Assembly: GCF_015706575.1 (NCBI RefSeq) | Contig: NW_024037072.1 | Location: 1,865,001-1,929,000, forward strand | Direction of reading: 5' to 3' | Origin: Patiria miniata | Taxonomy: Eukaryota; Echinodermata; Asteroidea; Valvatida; Asterinidae | Length of the DNA stretch: 64,000 nt | Part shown: positions 13,601 to 23,003 of the stretch, one piece after another | How positions within the stretch are numbered: the first letter of the stretch is position 1 | How the letters are laid out: each line of letters opens with the position of its first letter | Program-made: the position numbers and the translations under genes | Notes under the pieces: model-generated | Told to the model about the DNA's origin: nothing | The model's database searches: none | Seen by the model: the letters and a program-made list of their open reading frames with translations, nothing else

Positions 13601-16327
13601 TACGAACATTACTCATACATGTACGAGGTTGGCGATTTCGAACTAACAAATACACTTCGTACATGTACGACTTTGGCACTGAAAGAGTTAACTTCCATAG
13701 TATTGAACAAAGGCAACACCAGATCAAATCCAGCCTCACATCGTCGGGTCACAAGTCACTCCAATCAGTCAACAAACTGTTGAACAAAAACTATAATTTC
13801 CTTCCACATCTACCAAGGGACCCCATTAGAAATAGGTCGAGAGACTTTCGATGGTTATCCATTATGAATTTTCTAATCACTAATTTTGTTTGAAGCATTA
13901 CAGTGGGGCATTTTCTTCATTGTGAAAAGGATATGACAGGATGGTCACACCAAAGACAGTTCAAGAACAAAGCATTCCTTAGGTTACCCCTTTCAAAATG
14001 CACTTCTCTTTGGGGTTAAGTCTTTATACACTTTGTATATACATGTACATGTACATGTTTGTAAAAGTTTTGACTTGCTTTAATTTGCATAGTTTCAAGC
14101 AAAGGCAACAGTTAAAAAACAGCCTCGCTCATCATCACCGTGTCACGCGTCACCCAAATCAGCAGACGGACGGTAGAACAGACCCCAAGGCACACTGCAG
14201 GACAGACCCCAGGCCAGACACACAGCAAGCTAGGAGAGGTTGCACAAGGAGCAGGCAGCAGTCAGCATTGGCAAGTGGCAACACTGGGAAACCACAGCTG
14301 AACGCACTCAGACAAGCACTCGTGATGAGTAAGATATATGGTGTGTACTATAATGTACTGCTACAGTTGTCTGCTGACAAGTGGTCCCTTATTGTTTTAT
14401 ACTGAAAGAGGAGCTTAGTGTACGTGCTGAATGACCCTGAGGCAGCGTTGTAGTCAAGTCCATCACAAGTCCCCACGAATCCCCACAAGTCCCCACAAGT
14501 CCCCACGAATCCCCACAAGTCCCCACGAATCCCCACGAATCCCCACAAGTCCCTGCAAGTCCATCACAAGTCCATCACAAATCCCTCAGTCTCAAGTAAA
14601 GTCACTAGCTATTCCTTTTTCATTGTTTATCCTGTTACTTGTGACTGGACTTACGAAAGGACTTATGATGGACTGGACTACAATACTGCCCTGAGAGAGG
14701 ACAAAACCCATTGGCAATTCCATAAACAGACAGCAATTGTTTTGCTCTACTGTTGAATTATTGTTATGAGATTTTGGAATTGATAATTAAATTATTGGGA
14801 ACATAGGCTCAACAGGATTGTCCCAATTTTGACAAACTTCCGGATTTGAATATGCTGTGCTGTTGCTTTGTGAATTCGATGATTGCTTTGAAATGTGCAT
14901 GTCACAGGATACATCACTCTATTGGTAATGCCACTCTTAATCAATAAACTAGTTATCCCAATCATCATGTTCATTTTCAGGCAAGAAGCAGTCGGCTACC
15001 AAACCACAGCGCACTGTGCCATTTGTCCACAGAGCCCGACCTCAATACCAGCGATATATCCCATCCGCTGTAGGTATGTGTAGATCATAGGTTAGGTTGT
15101 GCCTAAAACATTTGTCTAGAACTACATCTGCTTCTTTTGACATCATGTACCCATGTTAATAGACAAAGACCAGGAGTCCGTAACCAGTCTATCACAGGTC
15201 TGGTCGCAAGTGAATCACAAATCAACCCAGGTTCAGCCATTAGTAACATGGAACAGAAAACAACATAGGGATGCTTGTGCAGTTAAATTGGCGATCATGA
15301 AGTGTAGGGCCCCTGTTTTGTTTTGATCAAATTAGAGTCAAAAATGTATTTTATTGCTCAAAAATCACCTTTGCAATCAAAAGCAGACTTTTCTCAATTC
15401 TAATGACACCCATTTTGCAATTTTGAACAGATTCTTGGGGTAGAAATCACGATTTTCCTGCGCGGTTTGTGCCTTGCGATTCAGAGCGCCGTGTGTGCTC
15501 ACGGTACATCGCGCGGTGATCGCCATCTTTATTTTCGGGTCGCGTGTTGTCGCCGCTCTGTCATCGTCATTTTACCCCAAAATTTCCCTCAAAAAATCAA
15601 AACCCTGCCCTCTATCTATGACATACCTGTTTATTGAGAATGTCGCCAACTAGTTTGGTAGGTCCAATAATTTTAAAGTGGATTTTGTTCCCTTATAGGA
15701 ACCGGGCCCTACACTTCACGATCGCTGTTAAATTAGCTTGTATGATTGGAAAATCGGAGTAAATGCCTGCTGTCATCCATTCATACTCTTTAAGTAATGA
15801 TGCATTTTGATTATTTTGCAGCATTGTCTTTCAACTTTGCAATCGACCAATACCGACCCACGGTTCAAAATGTCAGGGCTCCATCCAGCTTACAGCAACT
15901 GAATCATCGATGGAAAACATCTCCAAGTCCACAAAACAGCAGTTCATACATAGGTGAGACAATCCAATAAAAATATCATTGCAGTCATGAGTTTGCAATA
16001 TTTTGAATATTCATATTCTTTCAATATACATGTCATGTAATTGTAATGCTGTCTTTTCTGTACCCAGAAGTCCTTTTTTTTTCCTGTAAAAACTTGTTCT
16101 TTTGTTTTTCTTTTTTTTTTAACAGTTAATAAACTTTCTATTTCCGGGGTCAGAAAGCTTTTTTTTTCAGGGCAACTCTGTTGCATCTCCCCATGCAGGA
16201 GTAAGAAGTGTTTTGTTTGGCTGATGAGCGTTTTGTTTTGCTGTTCATCTCAGATCAGGAAGTACGTCGGCCGGGCAGTGGACGGTCCTCCAAGAATGCA
16301 AGGAGTTTCTCCTACAACCATTATTGA
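333..16327 (+). CDS. INVS: Inversin (nephrocystin-2), 5'-partial, 17 exons
   Basis: Ankyrin-repeat and IQ-motif scaffold of the proximal ciliary (inversin) compartment; in vertebrates it acts in left-right patterning, kidney development and the switch from canonical Wnt to planar-polarity signalling. Exons read from splice sites and phase: 333-499, 1951-2124, 2847-2912, 3381-3485, 4391-4501, 5207-5389, 6171-6339, 7209-7264, 8402-8501, 9299-9350, 10436-10613, 11119-11435, 11811-12590, 14093-14328, 14981-15073, 15822-15953, 16254-16327. All junction phases agree and give about 996 residues; vertebrate inversin is about 1060. The first coding exon(s), about 40-45 residues with the first ankyrin repeat, lie left of the window. 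The C-terminus (GSGRSSKNARSFSYNHY, stop at 16325-16327) resembles the conserved vertebrate end, so the 3' end is complete. One intron uses a GC donor. The identity is very secure; exact edges of the 3' exons are slightly less so. Confidence 0.95.
560..830 (+). repeat. Dispersed repeat shared with 18000-18290
   Basis: The blocks gtggactaagctgttgattg, ggtcagaatctcgaggtcaa and tatcatagac occur in the same order as at 18000-18290. No coding content or terminal repeats were recognised. Confidence 0.5.
876..1010 (-). mobile_element. Degraded tRNA-derived SINE relic
   Basis: It shares ggtgggaggaaaa at one end and a decayed B-box region (aggatttaaacccaggcc) with the better preserved SINE at 47106-47263, in the same orientation. 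Confidence 0.45.
1181..1399. mobile_element. Foldback MITE (about 220 bp hairpin)
   Basis: The two halves are near-perfect reverse complements: ggtttgcagtaacacc pairs with ggtgttactgcaaacc, and gaacagtgtgctctg pairs with cagagcacactgttc, around a 5-base centre (atgac). Half-elements of the same family appear at 36311-36391 and near 55540. It lies in the first visible INVS intron. Confidence 0.75.
2450..2719 (-). mobile_element. One arm of a mariner-like hairpin MITE
   Basis: It matches one arm of the 488-bp element at 58086-58573 (gatccatggacagaac, ccgtaacttgaaaagtacat, gaaagtgctacatgcagaac) and ends in ccctg followed by TA. The other arm is missing. Confidence 0.6.
3859..4201 (+). mobile_element. 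tRNA-derived SINE with ATT tail
   Basis: The head has an A-box-like region (ggtggcttgtgcgtaaagcg) and a perfect B box (GGTTCGAATCC at about 3913-3923). A tRNA-unrelated body follows and it ends in (att)n. Insertion is in an INVS intron on the sense strand. Confidence 0.8.
4847..5066 (+). mobile_element. Inverted-repeat element with tRNA-like core
   Basis: Arms of about 43 bp (4873-4917 and 5024-5066; ttgcccttcaccgacgtata and its reverse complement) enclose a tRNA-like core: a box-A-like tggtaagacatctgc and a box-B-like gggttggagtcccac. The left part alone recurs at 34641-34719. Confidence 0.6.
5590..5860 (+). repeat. Dispersed repeat shared with 16390-16770
   Basis: Both copies have a gggctccgtgcgc / ggctccgtgg segment, a gagggcgc-like segment and an end reading ggtcacccc(c)aactctc then tacttg then cacggag. 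The ends are partly inverted relative to each other, suggesting a decayed DNA transposon. Confidence 0.4.
6408..6472 (+). repeat. (CCTA)n microsatellite
   Basis: About 16 tetranucleotide units, with a few CTAT interruptions, in an INVS intron. Confidence 0.9.
6545..6788. mobile_element. hAT-like MITE with perfect 8-bp target duplication
   Basis: The termini CAGTGGCGTAC and GTACGCCACTG are inverted, and the element is flanked on both sides by gatggttg (6537-6544 and 6789-6796). The interior is G/C homopolymers and T-runs without coding potential. The CAGTG terminus and 8-bp duplication are typical of the hAT superfamily. Confidence 0.85.
7091..7140 (-). mobile_element. End fragment of TTAA MITE family
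   Basis: The string acaacatttgcttttgctgt followed by aattttcagaaat matches the terminus of the elements at 35429 and 51590. Only the end survives. Confidence 0.5.
8648..8928. mobile_element. hAT-like MITE
   Basis: The termini CAGTGGCGCACCC and GGGTGCGCCACTG are flanked by ctgcaagg (8640-8647) and ctgcaggg (8929-8936), a 7/8 match for an 8-bp target duplication. The interior has long G and C runs. It belongs to the same family as 6545-6788 and 25701-25996. Confidence 0.82.
9891..10040. repeat. 150-bp hairpin repeat
   Basis: gggaataaatatg pairs with catatttattccc, and further in caagtacgtttcaaaccgg pairs with ctggtttgaaacgcacttg. The arms are about 62 bp with a short centre. It is probably a MITE; no target duplication was identified. 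Confidence 0.6.
11119..11435 (+). CDS. INVS: INVS exon: last ankyrin repeats and first IQ motif
   Basis: This exon carries the last two ankyrin repeats (GMTALHWCCSSGYLDAAKLL and RLTPLDYALLNEHHHVAQYM), then a calmodulin-binding IQ motif (VQAYFRGYRVRK), then LMKHEQLRKDAA. The last string is nearly identical to the vertebrate protein immediately after its first IQ motif. The splice to 11811 rebuilds AAKKR, as in the human sequence (AAKKREEE). The acceptor is ctacacag and the donor gttagt. Confidence 0.93.
11811..12590 (+). CDS. INVS: INVS large linker exon leading into second IQ motif
   Basis: A 780-nt exon encodes about 260 residues of charged, Ser/Glu/Thr-rich and probably disordered linker, as in the divergent middle of vertebrate inversin. 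A small cysteine cluster (KCTCSMGNCVGNLC) near the end is not a feature I know from the family. The exon ends with AAAVIQRAWRK, the beginning of the second IQ motif, matching vertebrate AAAVIQRAWRS. The motif is completed by the exon at 14093 (NFKQRQ). The acceptor is gcattcacag and the donor gtaagg. Confidence 0.9.
13021..14160 (+). repeat. Tandem duplication spanning INVS intron and exon start
   Basis: The segment starting at 13021 (acattacaatggggcattc) reappears at 13896 (gcattacagtggggcattt). Similarity continues through the following ~180 bases (a caaagaaagtt/caaagacagtt stretch, a cactct/cacttt block and a gttaac/gtttt block) up to the acceptor and exon start at 13701 and 14093 respectively. 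The first copy has about 490 bases inserted between the intron part and the exon part. Confidence 0.6.
13701..13893 (+). pseudogene. Degenerate or alternative copy of the INVS 14093 exon
   Basis: After an acceptor-like catag at 13696-13700 the sequence resembles the true exon at 14093: both have CAAAGGCAACA after a few bases, then an AGCCTC block, then a CAC/CAAGTCAC block. Joined to the 11811-12590 exon it stays in frame (NIEQRQHQIKSSLTSSG, against NFKQRQQLKNSLAHHH in the real exon) and is open until TGA at 13891-13893. It sits inside a tandem duplication. It is either an exon relic or an alternative terminal exon. Confidence 0.5.
14093..16327 (+). CDS. INVS: INVS C-terminal exons
   Basis: Four exons (14093-14328, 14981-15073, 15822-15953, 16254-16327) continue in phase from the second IQ motif to the stop codon. 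The sequence is basic and Gln/Ser/Pro-rich with little domain content. The last exon encodes GSGRSSKNARSFSYNHY and TGA; vertebrate inversin ends in a similar GRSKNFSYN string. The 14093 exon is supported by phase and by completing the IQ motif, but a related exon-like copy at 13701 means alternative splicing here is possible. Confidence 0.82.
14443..14688. mobile_element. hAT-like foldback MITE containing a minisatellite
   Basis: The termini CAGCGTTGTAGTCAAGTCC and GGACTGGACTACAATACTG are imperfect inverts, flanked by ccctgagg (14435-14442) and ccctgaga (14689-14696). Inside is a 10-bp tandem array (see 14465-14560). It lies in an INVS intron. Confidence 0.7.
14465..14560 (+). repeat. 10-bp minisatellite (caagtcccca / cgaatcccca)
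   Basis: About ten units alternate irregularly between caagtcccca and cgaatcccca, inside the MITE at 14443-14688. The unit resembles the element's own subterminal sequence (caagtccatcacaagtcc), so it probably grew by internal tandem expansion. Confidence 0.85.
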
Positions 16328-16955
16328 AATTATGGTCGCCATGGTCAAGCATCCCCTCAGAAGTGAAGAGGAACGTCAGTGTTGAAGGACAGTTGAACAC
16401 CATTGCCTGTGTGTGCTCTGCCCATGGGCACAGTGCGCCAACAAAAGAGGGTGCGTTTTTACCTCATTTGATGGCTCCGTGGACGGGGCACACAGCGTGC
16501 TGTACTGGTTTGCACGTGAAGTACACACGGTTTTCTGAATGTGCAAAAGCTATAGCCACCGCGTCTTCACGTGGGCGTCAGGCCCCGTCGGCGCACAAAT
16601 ACATTCAAATTCAACTTGTGATGGTCTCCTAGACTAATCCCCGCCTCCAATAACTTGGGATACATTCGAAATACGCAGTGGATGGATCAGGAACCAGTCT
16701 AGGTCACCCCAACTCTCCTTTTCTGGCCGTTGATGAGGGTACTTGTGCACGGAGCCCATAGAGATATTAAACATGACTAGAGTGCTAACACCCCACAGTT
16801 AACATCTAAGAAGTTCATCAAATAGGCTTTTTTTTTCAGGGCTACCATTTCTTCCAAATGGAGAAATGACCATTGTTGCAAAAAAAGAACCAAATATAGA
16901 AAGTTTAAAAATTAAAGAAAGCAAAACTACCCTCACCCAAATCCATTACATTCGC

Positions 16956-16961
16956 AATAAA
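16956..16961 (+). promoter_or_regulatory. Candidate INVS polyadenylation signal
   Basis: The first canonical AATAAA downstream of the INVS stop codon lies about 630 bases after it. The intervening 3' UTR would include a dispersed repeat at 16390-16770. No transcript evidence is available. Confidence 0.35.
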
Positions 16962-17031
16962 TGACAATTAAGATCGTGGACAAAATGAAAAATCAGCAGT
17001 TATGTATTGTTTTAAAAGGGGGGGGGGGGGA

Positions 17032-17320
17032 GTGTGGCCACGTGGTTAGGGGACGTGACTCCTGATCAGAGGGTCAGGGGTTTGAATCCAGCTGCTGGCC
17101 ATATGTTGCACCCTTGGGCAAACCGCTTCACCCCCACTTGCCTCTCTCCACCCAGGAGTATAAATGGGTACCGGCATTAGCTGGGGAGTAACCTGCGATG
17201 GACTAGCATCCCATCCAGGGGGAATAGAATATTCCTAGTCATTTCGTGCTACTGAAACCGGAGATAAACGCCGGCCTGATTGGCCCCATTGGCTCGTGAC
17301 AGACTTTACTTACTTACTTT
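17032..17320 (+). mobile_element. tRNA-derived SINE
   Basis: An A-box-like gtggccacgtggttaggg is followed by a B box (GTTTGAATCC near 17080), a body, and a (ctta)n-like tail at 17305-17320. It is preceded by a G-run. It lies downstream of INVS. Confidence 0.75.
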
Positions 17321-20166
17321 TTTAAAAGCTGTGAAAAAGAGGACTTGTTTTGGACACACTGTACAAAACAAACCAAAGCTGTTTAAGGAGGATTATTACA
17401 GATTGGTTCAGGGATAGTTTCTCCTCTTCCACAGGTCAAGTTGTGACTTTGTTTAAATTTCATATCTGCAATTTACAGAGTTTTAGTTGATTTATGTCTC
17501 GAGGTTTTCTCCCACTATAAAACTGACAAACTACTTCCTATTCCCAACTTCCAACAGTCTTTCTGTTTAGACAATTTATCTGAAATGTGCCCGACTTCTG
17601 AAATTGTCAGTCTTCACTTCATTGTATTTTTCTAACCTTCCGTGAAAGCATTTTAAATTGTCATTTTGTATGTATTTATATTTATTAAGTCAATGTTACC
17701 TATAAGGTACATGAAATGTCATATTTTATACAGGCATTTAGTTTTGTACAGTTTGGCGAATGCGGGAACTGTTTTTTAAAGAGTTTTTACAAAAGTCTTC
17801 CAAACTGCCATATTTTCTTCAGGCAATATCTACTTTTGTACGTTTTGTTTCTGAATCTACATGTAGATTATAATACCAATTTATTAACCTTAAACCTCAA
17901 AGATCTGTTCATAATTTGTTCACTGTATCTGTGAATGAAGCTCAATTCCCTTGAAAAAAAATTGGCCGATTGGTTTTTGTGCAAAGTGTGGAGTTTGGAG
18001 GATCCTGCTCTAAAGGTAGTCTGAGCATTACGCGTTGTCTAACAGAGCCCTCTCCATAATCAACGTCTGATATTTCTGAGCAATGCAAATTTTATGTGAC
18101 CCCGCGCATCAGCCAATCAAAATCAACTTGAAAAATTGTGATGTCATTTTGATCGGAAATGTGGACTAAGCTATTGATTGGTCAATGTGGTCAGAATGAC
18201 GAGGTCAATGTGCGGTCTTTTTTGCATCATTAATCAAGTAATTAATCGCATATCATAGACCTTTGCTGTATTCATAGACTACTCAAAAGGTTGAAGCACT
18301 AATCAAAATGGTAACGCTGTGATTATATGGAAAGGGATTATTTCTCTTCAAAAGCATGCAAATTCCGATCAAATCCTTTTCTTCATCTTGGAATGTTTTG
18401 AAGATAATACAGGCTCCAGTCTCATTTTTTCCCAAAGAAAAAAAAAAGATGGAGTGACTGAACGACAAAACTTGGGGAACCGCCAAAATAGAGCAATCCG
18501 GAGGTCACAGGTTCAAACTCCACTTCAATCAATTTCTTTGTTCAACTTTAAATTCCTTAAAAAAGGATAATTGATACAGAGAAAAATAATTATTTGAAGG
18601 TGCATGATTCATTTTGGTGCAGTTACCTTTTAGCAATGTGTATAATACAGTGTACATGTTTAAGCATTGAACATGACCGGCCTTTTGTATTGGATTTTTA
18701 CATACTGTATTTGAAATTTTGTATTCATTTATTTGTAATGAATATGCAAGGATTAGTGTACTTCATTTTTCAAATTTTATACACGTACATTGTATTTTGT
18801 TTTTAAATGCTTACACAAAAAACAAGTATTCAACCCTTTACTGTCATTGTCATTTCAGGTGCTTTGCTAGAATTAAAAATGCCAGCCGAAAGCAGTACTA
18901 TGCAGTGTCTTCAATTTTCCCTTCTTACTAATTTGAATGTGATAACAGCGATTAGAGTCGACTCCTGTAGTTAATTACAAACTCAGCTTGACCTGGCTAA
19001 AATGTTTGTTATAACAGAATTTTGTATTAAGAGGTGTGCCGGTCCCATTCATTGTGCACATACATGCACGGTCCAGACCGAGGCTGAGTGTTCACTATAA
19101 CCAGAATTATGTTGTAAGAGAGTTTGTACTAACGAGAGTCGACTGTAGTCCAGCAAGTTTGGTAATGATGAAGCAGCAAAAGGAATCATTTGGAAAAGTT
19201 CACTCTTTCCCAATAAAAACAAGTATTTATGTCACGATTCAAGTCAAAAGTTTATTATGATAATAAAAGCCACACAGCCATTACAAGGGAGTAAAACAAC
19301 ATCCAATACAAAATGGTTACATTGCATAATACCTCGACAAATAAAAATACATACAATTGTGAATACAAAACTGAGCACAGCTTTTAAATGACATCTGTTA
19401 ACACTGCAACTGCATGAATGCATATTTACAATTATACACAACGTACATTGTTTTAACGGAGCTTTACTATTTCCTTTGGTACATGTACTATTTATTGATT
19501 GTTATTACAAATTAGCTATTTGTAGTGCTGATCAATCTACCTCCCTCTCCCATGATTTCATAAAATCTTAATTTTACAATAGTAGCACAGGTTGTGGTCA
19601 TCCTAATATAATCGAGGACAAGGGTCTGATTTTTTTGTTAACAGAATCTTCTGAAGTATTTCCTTCCAAATTTCTGGCTACAATGTATTCACTTTTTCCG
19701 AGTGTATTTTTTAATCCTCAAGATTTTGATGGAAGGACGGTGATTGACACCAACTCTTCGTTTATTGTTGTCATAATTGCTCAATTGAAAGACGTCAAAA
19801 TATGTCTTTTCATAAAATTAATGGACTTCAAATCCAGTTGGACAAATCCAAATGTCAGTGTTTGATAGAAAATACATTACAATTTGAAGGTCTACAAAAA
19901 TACCAATGAAACGTCTACTCTTATTAAATGCTTCCCTTCAATACTCATATCAACATGTAAAATTTACAAATACACAGCTCGATCAAAACCCACATAAAAA
20001 GTCGACTCTTTTCTTTACAGCTGATCCTGATGACAAAAATAAACGTTTACAAAACTTACATATTGCAAAAATGCCTCTTTGAATTGAAGTAATACCAATT
20101 GTGTGGTCATGTTAATAGTTGTACGCACGTTGTGATCACATCCATCATGCTGGAAGGTATGCTGTG

Positions 20167-22007
20167 TTACCACTGCTGGGCAAAGTTTATATCCTGCAAT
20201 GGAAACGACAAAGGCAATATTGATAATCAAAATTACAGTTTTCTGAAAAGACACTTTTCAGGGTTTTATAATTAAATTGTTTTAATTCATCAATTAAGTT
20301 GTAAGCAATTCAACTATATATGCAATTCAACAATTAAAGGAACGCTTTTAGTTTCCCTACAGTCAGTTTTTGAGATTTTGAGAGGGCGCTATAATCAGTT
20401 TTAAAAATGTGAGTATAGTGCCTGATCGAGCACTATACTCCGGAAATTACGCACTCGCGATGTCTTGCAGCGCGTCTAGTTCACGCTGAGGCAAATTGCA
20501 TGCACTAACCTATATTAGTGAACCACACATGACCATGTTTCAGCCAACCAGGATGAAGAACCAGCACAAGGTGTGTATAATTTGTACTATACAACAAACG
20601 CCAGTAAGAAGGACTTACATTATATCGTAGTTGTATCTTGGCACTGTGGTCACCTTTGGTAGATTCATAGAATTCCTGTCGCCGTTCTACATCCCTGTTC
20701 TGATGGTACTCGCCTCGCGGGCACCGACCGCTCTGACTGATCAGTTTCTTCAGCTGCTTCTCGTAACTGGAGCCTTGTCTGGCTTGCCTCTCCTGTAGCT
20801 CCTTCTGGTTTTGTTCTTGCAGAAGTTTAAGTTGCTCCTGCGGGAATGAGAGGGGAAAATAAGCTGAAAAGTTGAGCTGACATCTGGGCCCAATTTCATG
20901 GCGCTGCTAAGCACACGATTTTCTGCTAACAGAGCCTTCGTCTATTTCACAGAGACCATAAGCATAAGCACAGCAAAAGGCACGCTTACTTCAGAGGAAA
21001 AATTTGCTTAACTCAGTGACGTAACAATAGAAATCTCCATGTACGCGCGACCGTTAGCACACACACGCCGTGAAATAGTGCTTAAGGTTAGCAAATTTTT
21101 CTGCTATGCTAAGCACAACTTTTCTGCTAACTGTTAAGCAGCGCTGTGAAATTGGGCCCAGAATGCAATTGTTATGCCCCGACTACAGGAATGATCCCAA
21201 TTATAGTTGGCACAGAAAGTACTGTTGGGAAAGTTCCAACAATACTTGGGCAAGTCCTTACTGTAGTTGAGATGATCCTAAGAGTAGTTGGGATCATGCC
21301 ATAGTTGGGGTGTAACACAATTTTAGTCCTGGGCAGTGTTGTCATCGAATCCCCCCTCCTCACCCCCCCCCCCCCCCCCCCGATAAGTTTTAAGGTTATT
21401 TTAATTCACTGATTGCACTGAAAACTGAACCGATGAATTAAAGCATTAACCGTGCGCGTAACCGCGTATATGTGTCGTGTCAATGCTTGTGCGCACCCAC
21501 TCACGCATTCTCCCAATTAAAAACCAACTACATGTACTTACAGAAATTTCCAAAAATACATCGCTTGACCCATCTTTGAAAATGACCTTCTTTTCTTGTT
21601 TTCTTCAAAATGACAGCATGCCAGAAGGAATAATTTCACAGGGAGTTTAGTGCCATTACTATCTTTAAACCAAGTAAGCTTTTTAACAATAATTTGGTCA
21701 GTTACTTTTTTGGATAGCTGCAAAAGATCAACTCTACCTTTAAACATTGCCAAAACATACAGTTTTTTCTCATACCGTATCTAAGGACTCTGTGCTTACA
21801 GGGTTAGCCCAATATGTCCCTGAAGGATTTTTTGTTGGACACATTTTGTACACCACTAAATTTTCCTTCGCCTAAGTGCCTTTTCAGCTAGCAAAGATGC
21901 GACAATACAAACCTGCCGTTCTTGTTCAAATTTACTCCTCTTGTCGACCACGCCCTGTTTCCGCTGAGCCTCCCAGTGCAAGGCAGCCATCTTGGTGGGC
22001 AAACTAT
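20167..22007 (-). CDS. Small charged coiled-coil protein, unrecognised (3 exons, 107 aa)
   Basis: I do not recognise this protein. Three minus-strand segments splice in phase. 21913-22007 has 17 bases of leader after a tttcag acceptor, then ATG at 21988-21990 (MAALHWEAQRKQ). 20619-20837 has 73 codons, acceptor cccgcag and donor GTAAGT. 20167-20193 has acceptor ttgcag, then DINFAQQW and TAA. The product is 107 residues, rich in Gln, Glu, Lys and Arg, and predicted by eye to be mostly helical coiled coil (EQLKLLQEQNQKELQERQ), with a less helical GRCPRGEY turn before a charged C-terminus. No signal peptide or membrane segment is seen. A noncoding first exon may end near 24526-24531 (gtgtaagtagg donor on the minus strand), which would put the foldback transposon in its first intron. 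The reading is supported only by open frame and consensus splice sites. Confidence 0.55.
20886..21159. mobile_element. MITE with GGGCCCAATTTCA inverted termini
   Basis: GGGCCCAATTTCATGGCGCT at one end pairs with agcgctgtgaaattgggccc at the other, and the inner gctaagca / gttaagca blocks are also inverted. No clear target duplication was found. It sits in the intron about 50 bases upstream of the 20619-20837 exon of the minus-strand gene. Confidence 0.7.
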
Positions 22008-22498
22008 CTGAAACTCTTCCAAGTACTACTAGGTTATAGGGAAGGATATAAAAGAAAATAGATTTAGGCCTAAACAGCACACAGTCCACTTCCAAATGCA
22101 AAATACAGGACACACAAGAATATTATTAAAAATAAACTAGAAATGATGCCTATGGTGGCAAAGTGTAGTCCACTTTTTGAGATACAGCCAAGATTTTGAA
22201 AAGGGGTTCACGTTATGTGCATGTTAACATTAGTCACACATGCACAGTTTTTTTCTGGGACAGTGACAATATGTTTCTACGGCTGCAAATTGCAATTTAG
22301 AAATGAACAGAATCCAACTTTATCATCTTCCTTTTTTCTTACGGCTTTCCTTTCAAAATCACATGATCCAGTCCTATGCCCTAAAGTACCACTAACACTA
22401 GTAACAGTCTAACACTAATGCACTTATCTTTTGATACCCCCCCCCCCCCTCGGCCCCGCCCATTTGAGTGGACAGGACTCGGAGTCCGCAACGATTTT

Positions 22499-22690
22499 GG
22501 GTCAACTCGTACCCGAGTCAACTCGTACCCGAGTCAACTCGTACCCGAGTCAACTCGTACTCGAGTCAACTCGTACCCGAGTCAACTCGTACCCAAGTTA
22601 ACTCGTACCCGAGTTAACTCGTACCCAGGTTAGCTCGTACCCGAGTCAACTCGTACCCGGGTCAACTCGCACCCAGGTCAACTCGTACTC
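22499..22690 (+). repeat. 16-bp tandem array, left arm of foldback element
   Basis: About 12 units of gtcaactcgtacccga, with point variants (gttaactcg, gtactcga, gtacccag) accumulating toward the interior side. Confidence 0.95.
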
Positions 22691-22844
22691 CCCTCCTTTT
22701 TAGTTCGGAAGTACGGATGGATGGTTAACAAAACTTCCGATTTTACCCTCAAAAACGGCGACTGAGAAATAGTAGTTACGCCGCCAGAAATACAAATAAA
22801 GTTCAAGGATTAGTTGAAGGCGGTGGTATCAAATGTTGATCACA

Positions 22845-23003
22845 ATCTGGATGAAAAGGGAAAATGTACCGTTCATCGGCAAGGGTTTCATCGCGAACGG
22901 ACGGGTACCGCGCGGAGAACATTTTCAAAACGGCATCAGTGTGGTACTCGCGAGTCGACGGAGCCCTCGCTGATAAACGGTAAATTTCACTTTTCATCCA
23001 GAT
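22845..23003. repeat. Hairpin inside foldback element
   Basis: atctggatgaaaagggaaaa at the left pairs with the reverse complement of the right end (ttcacttttcatccagat), extending to an accgtt / aacggt pair. The loop is GC-rich (gtaccgcgcggag and gtactcgcgag strings). Confidence 0.75.

Larger units (their letters stand above)
16328..20166. other. INVS 3' flank / intergenic, no gene seen
   Basis: This is the convergent gap between INVS (+) and the small coiled-coil gene (-). It holds the dispersed repeat at 16390-16770, the SINE at 17032-17320, the repeat at 18000-18290 and AT-rich unique DNA. A possible polyadenylation signal for the minus-strand gene (TTTATT on the + strand) is at 19761-19766. 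No conserved coding segment was recognised. Confidence 0.6.

Noticed and set aside
18842..18931. Acceptor-like site followed by a short frame (CFARIKNASRKQYYAVSS)
   Set aside because: INVS already ends convincingly at 16327 and no upstream partner exon in phase was found.
20009..20080. Plus-strand acceptor-like ttctttacag followed by a short hydrophilic frame (DPDDKNKRLQNLHIAKMPL)
   Set aside because: No partner exon, and it overlaps the 3' region of the minus-strand gene.
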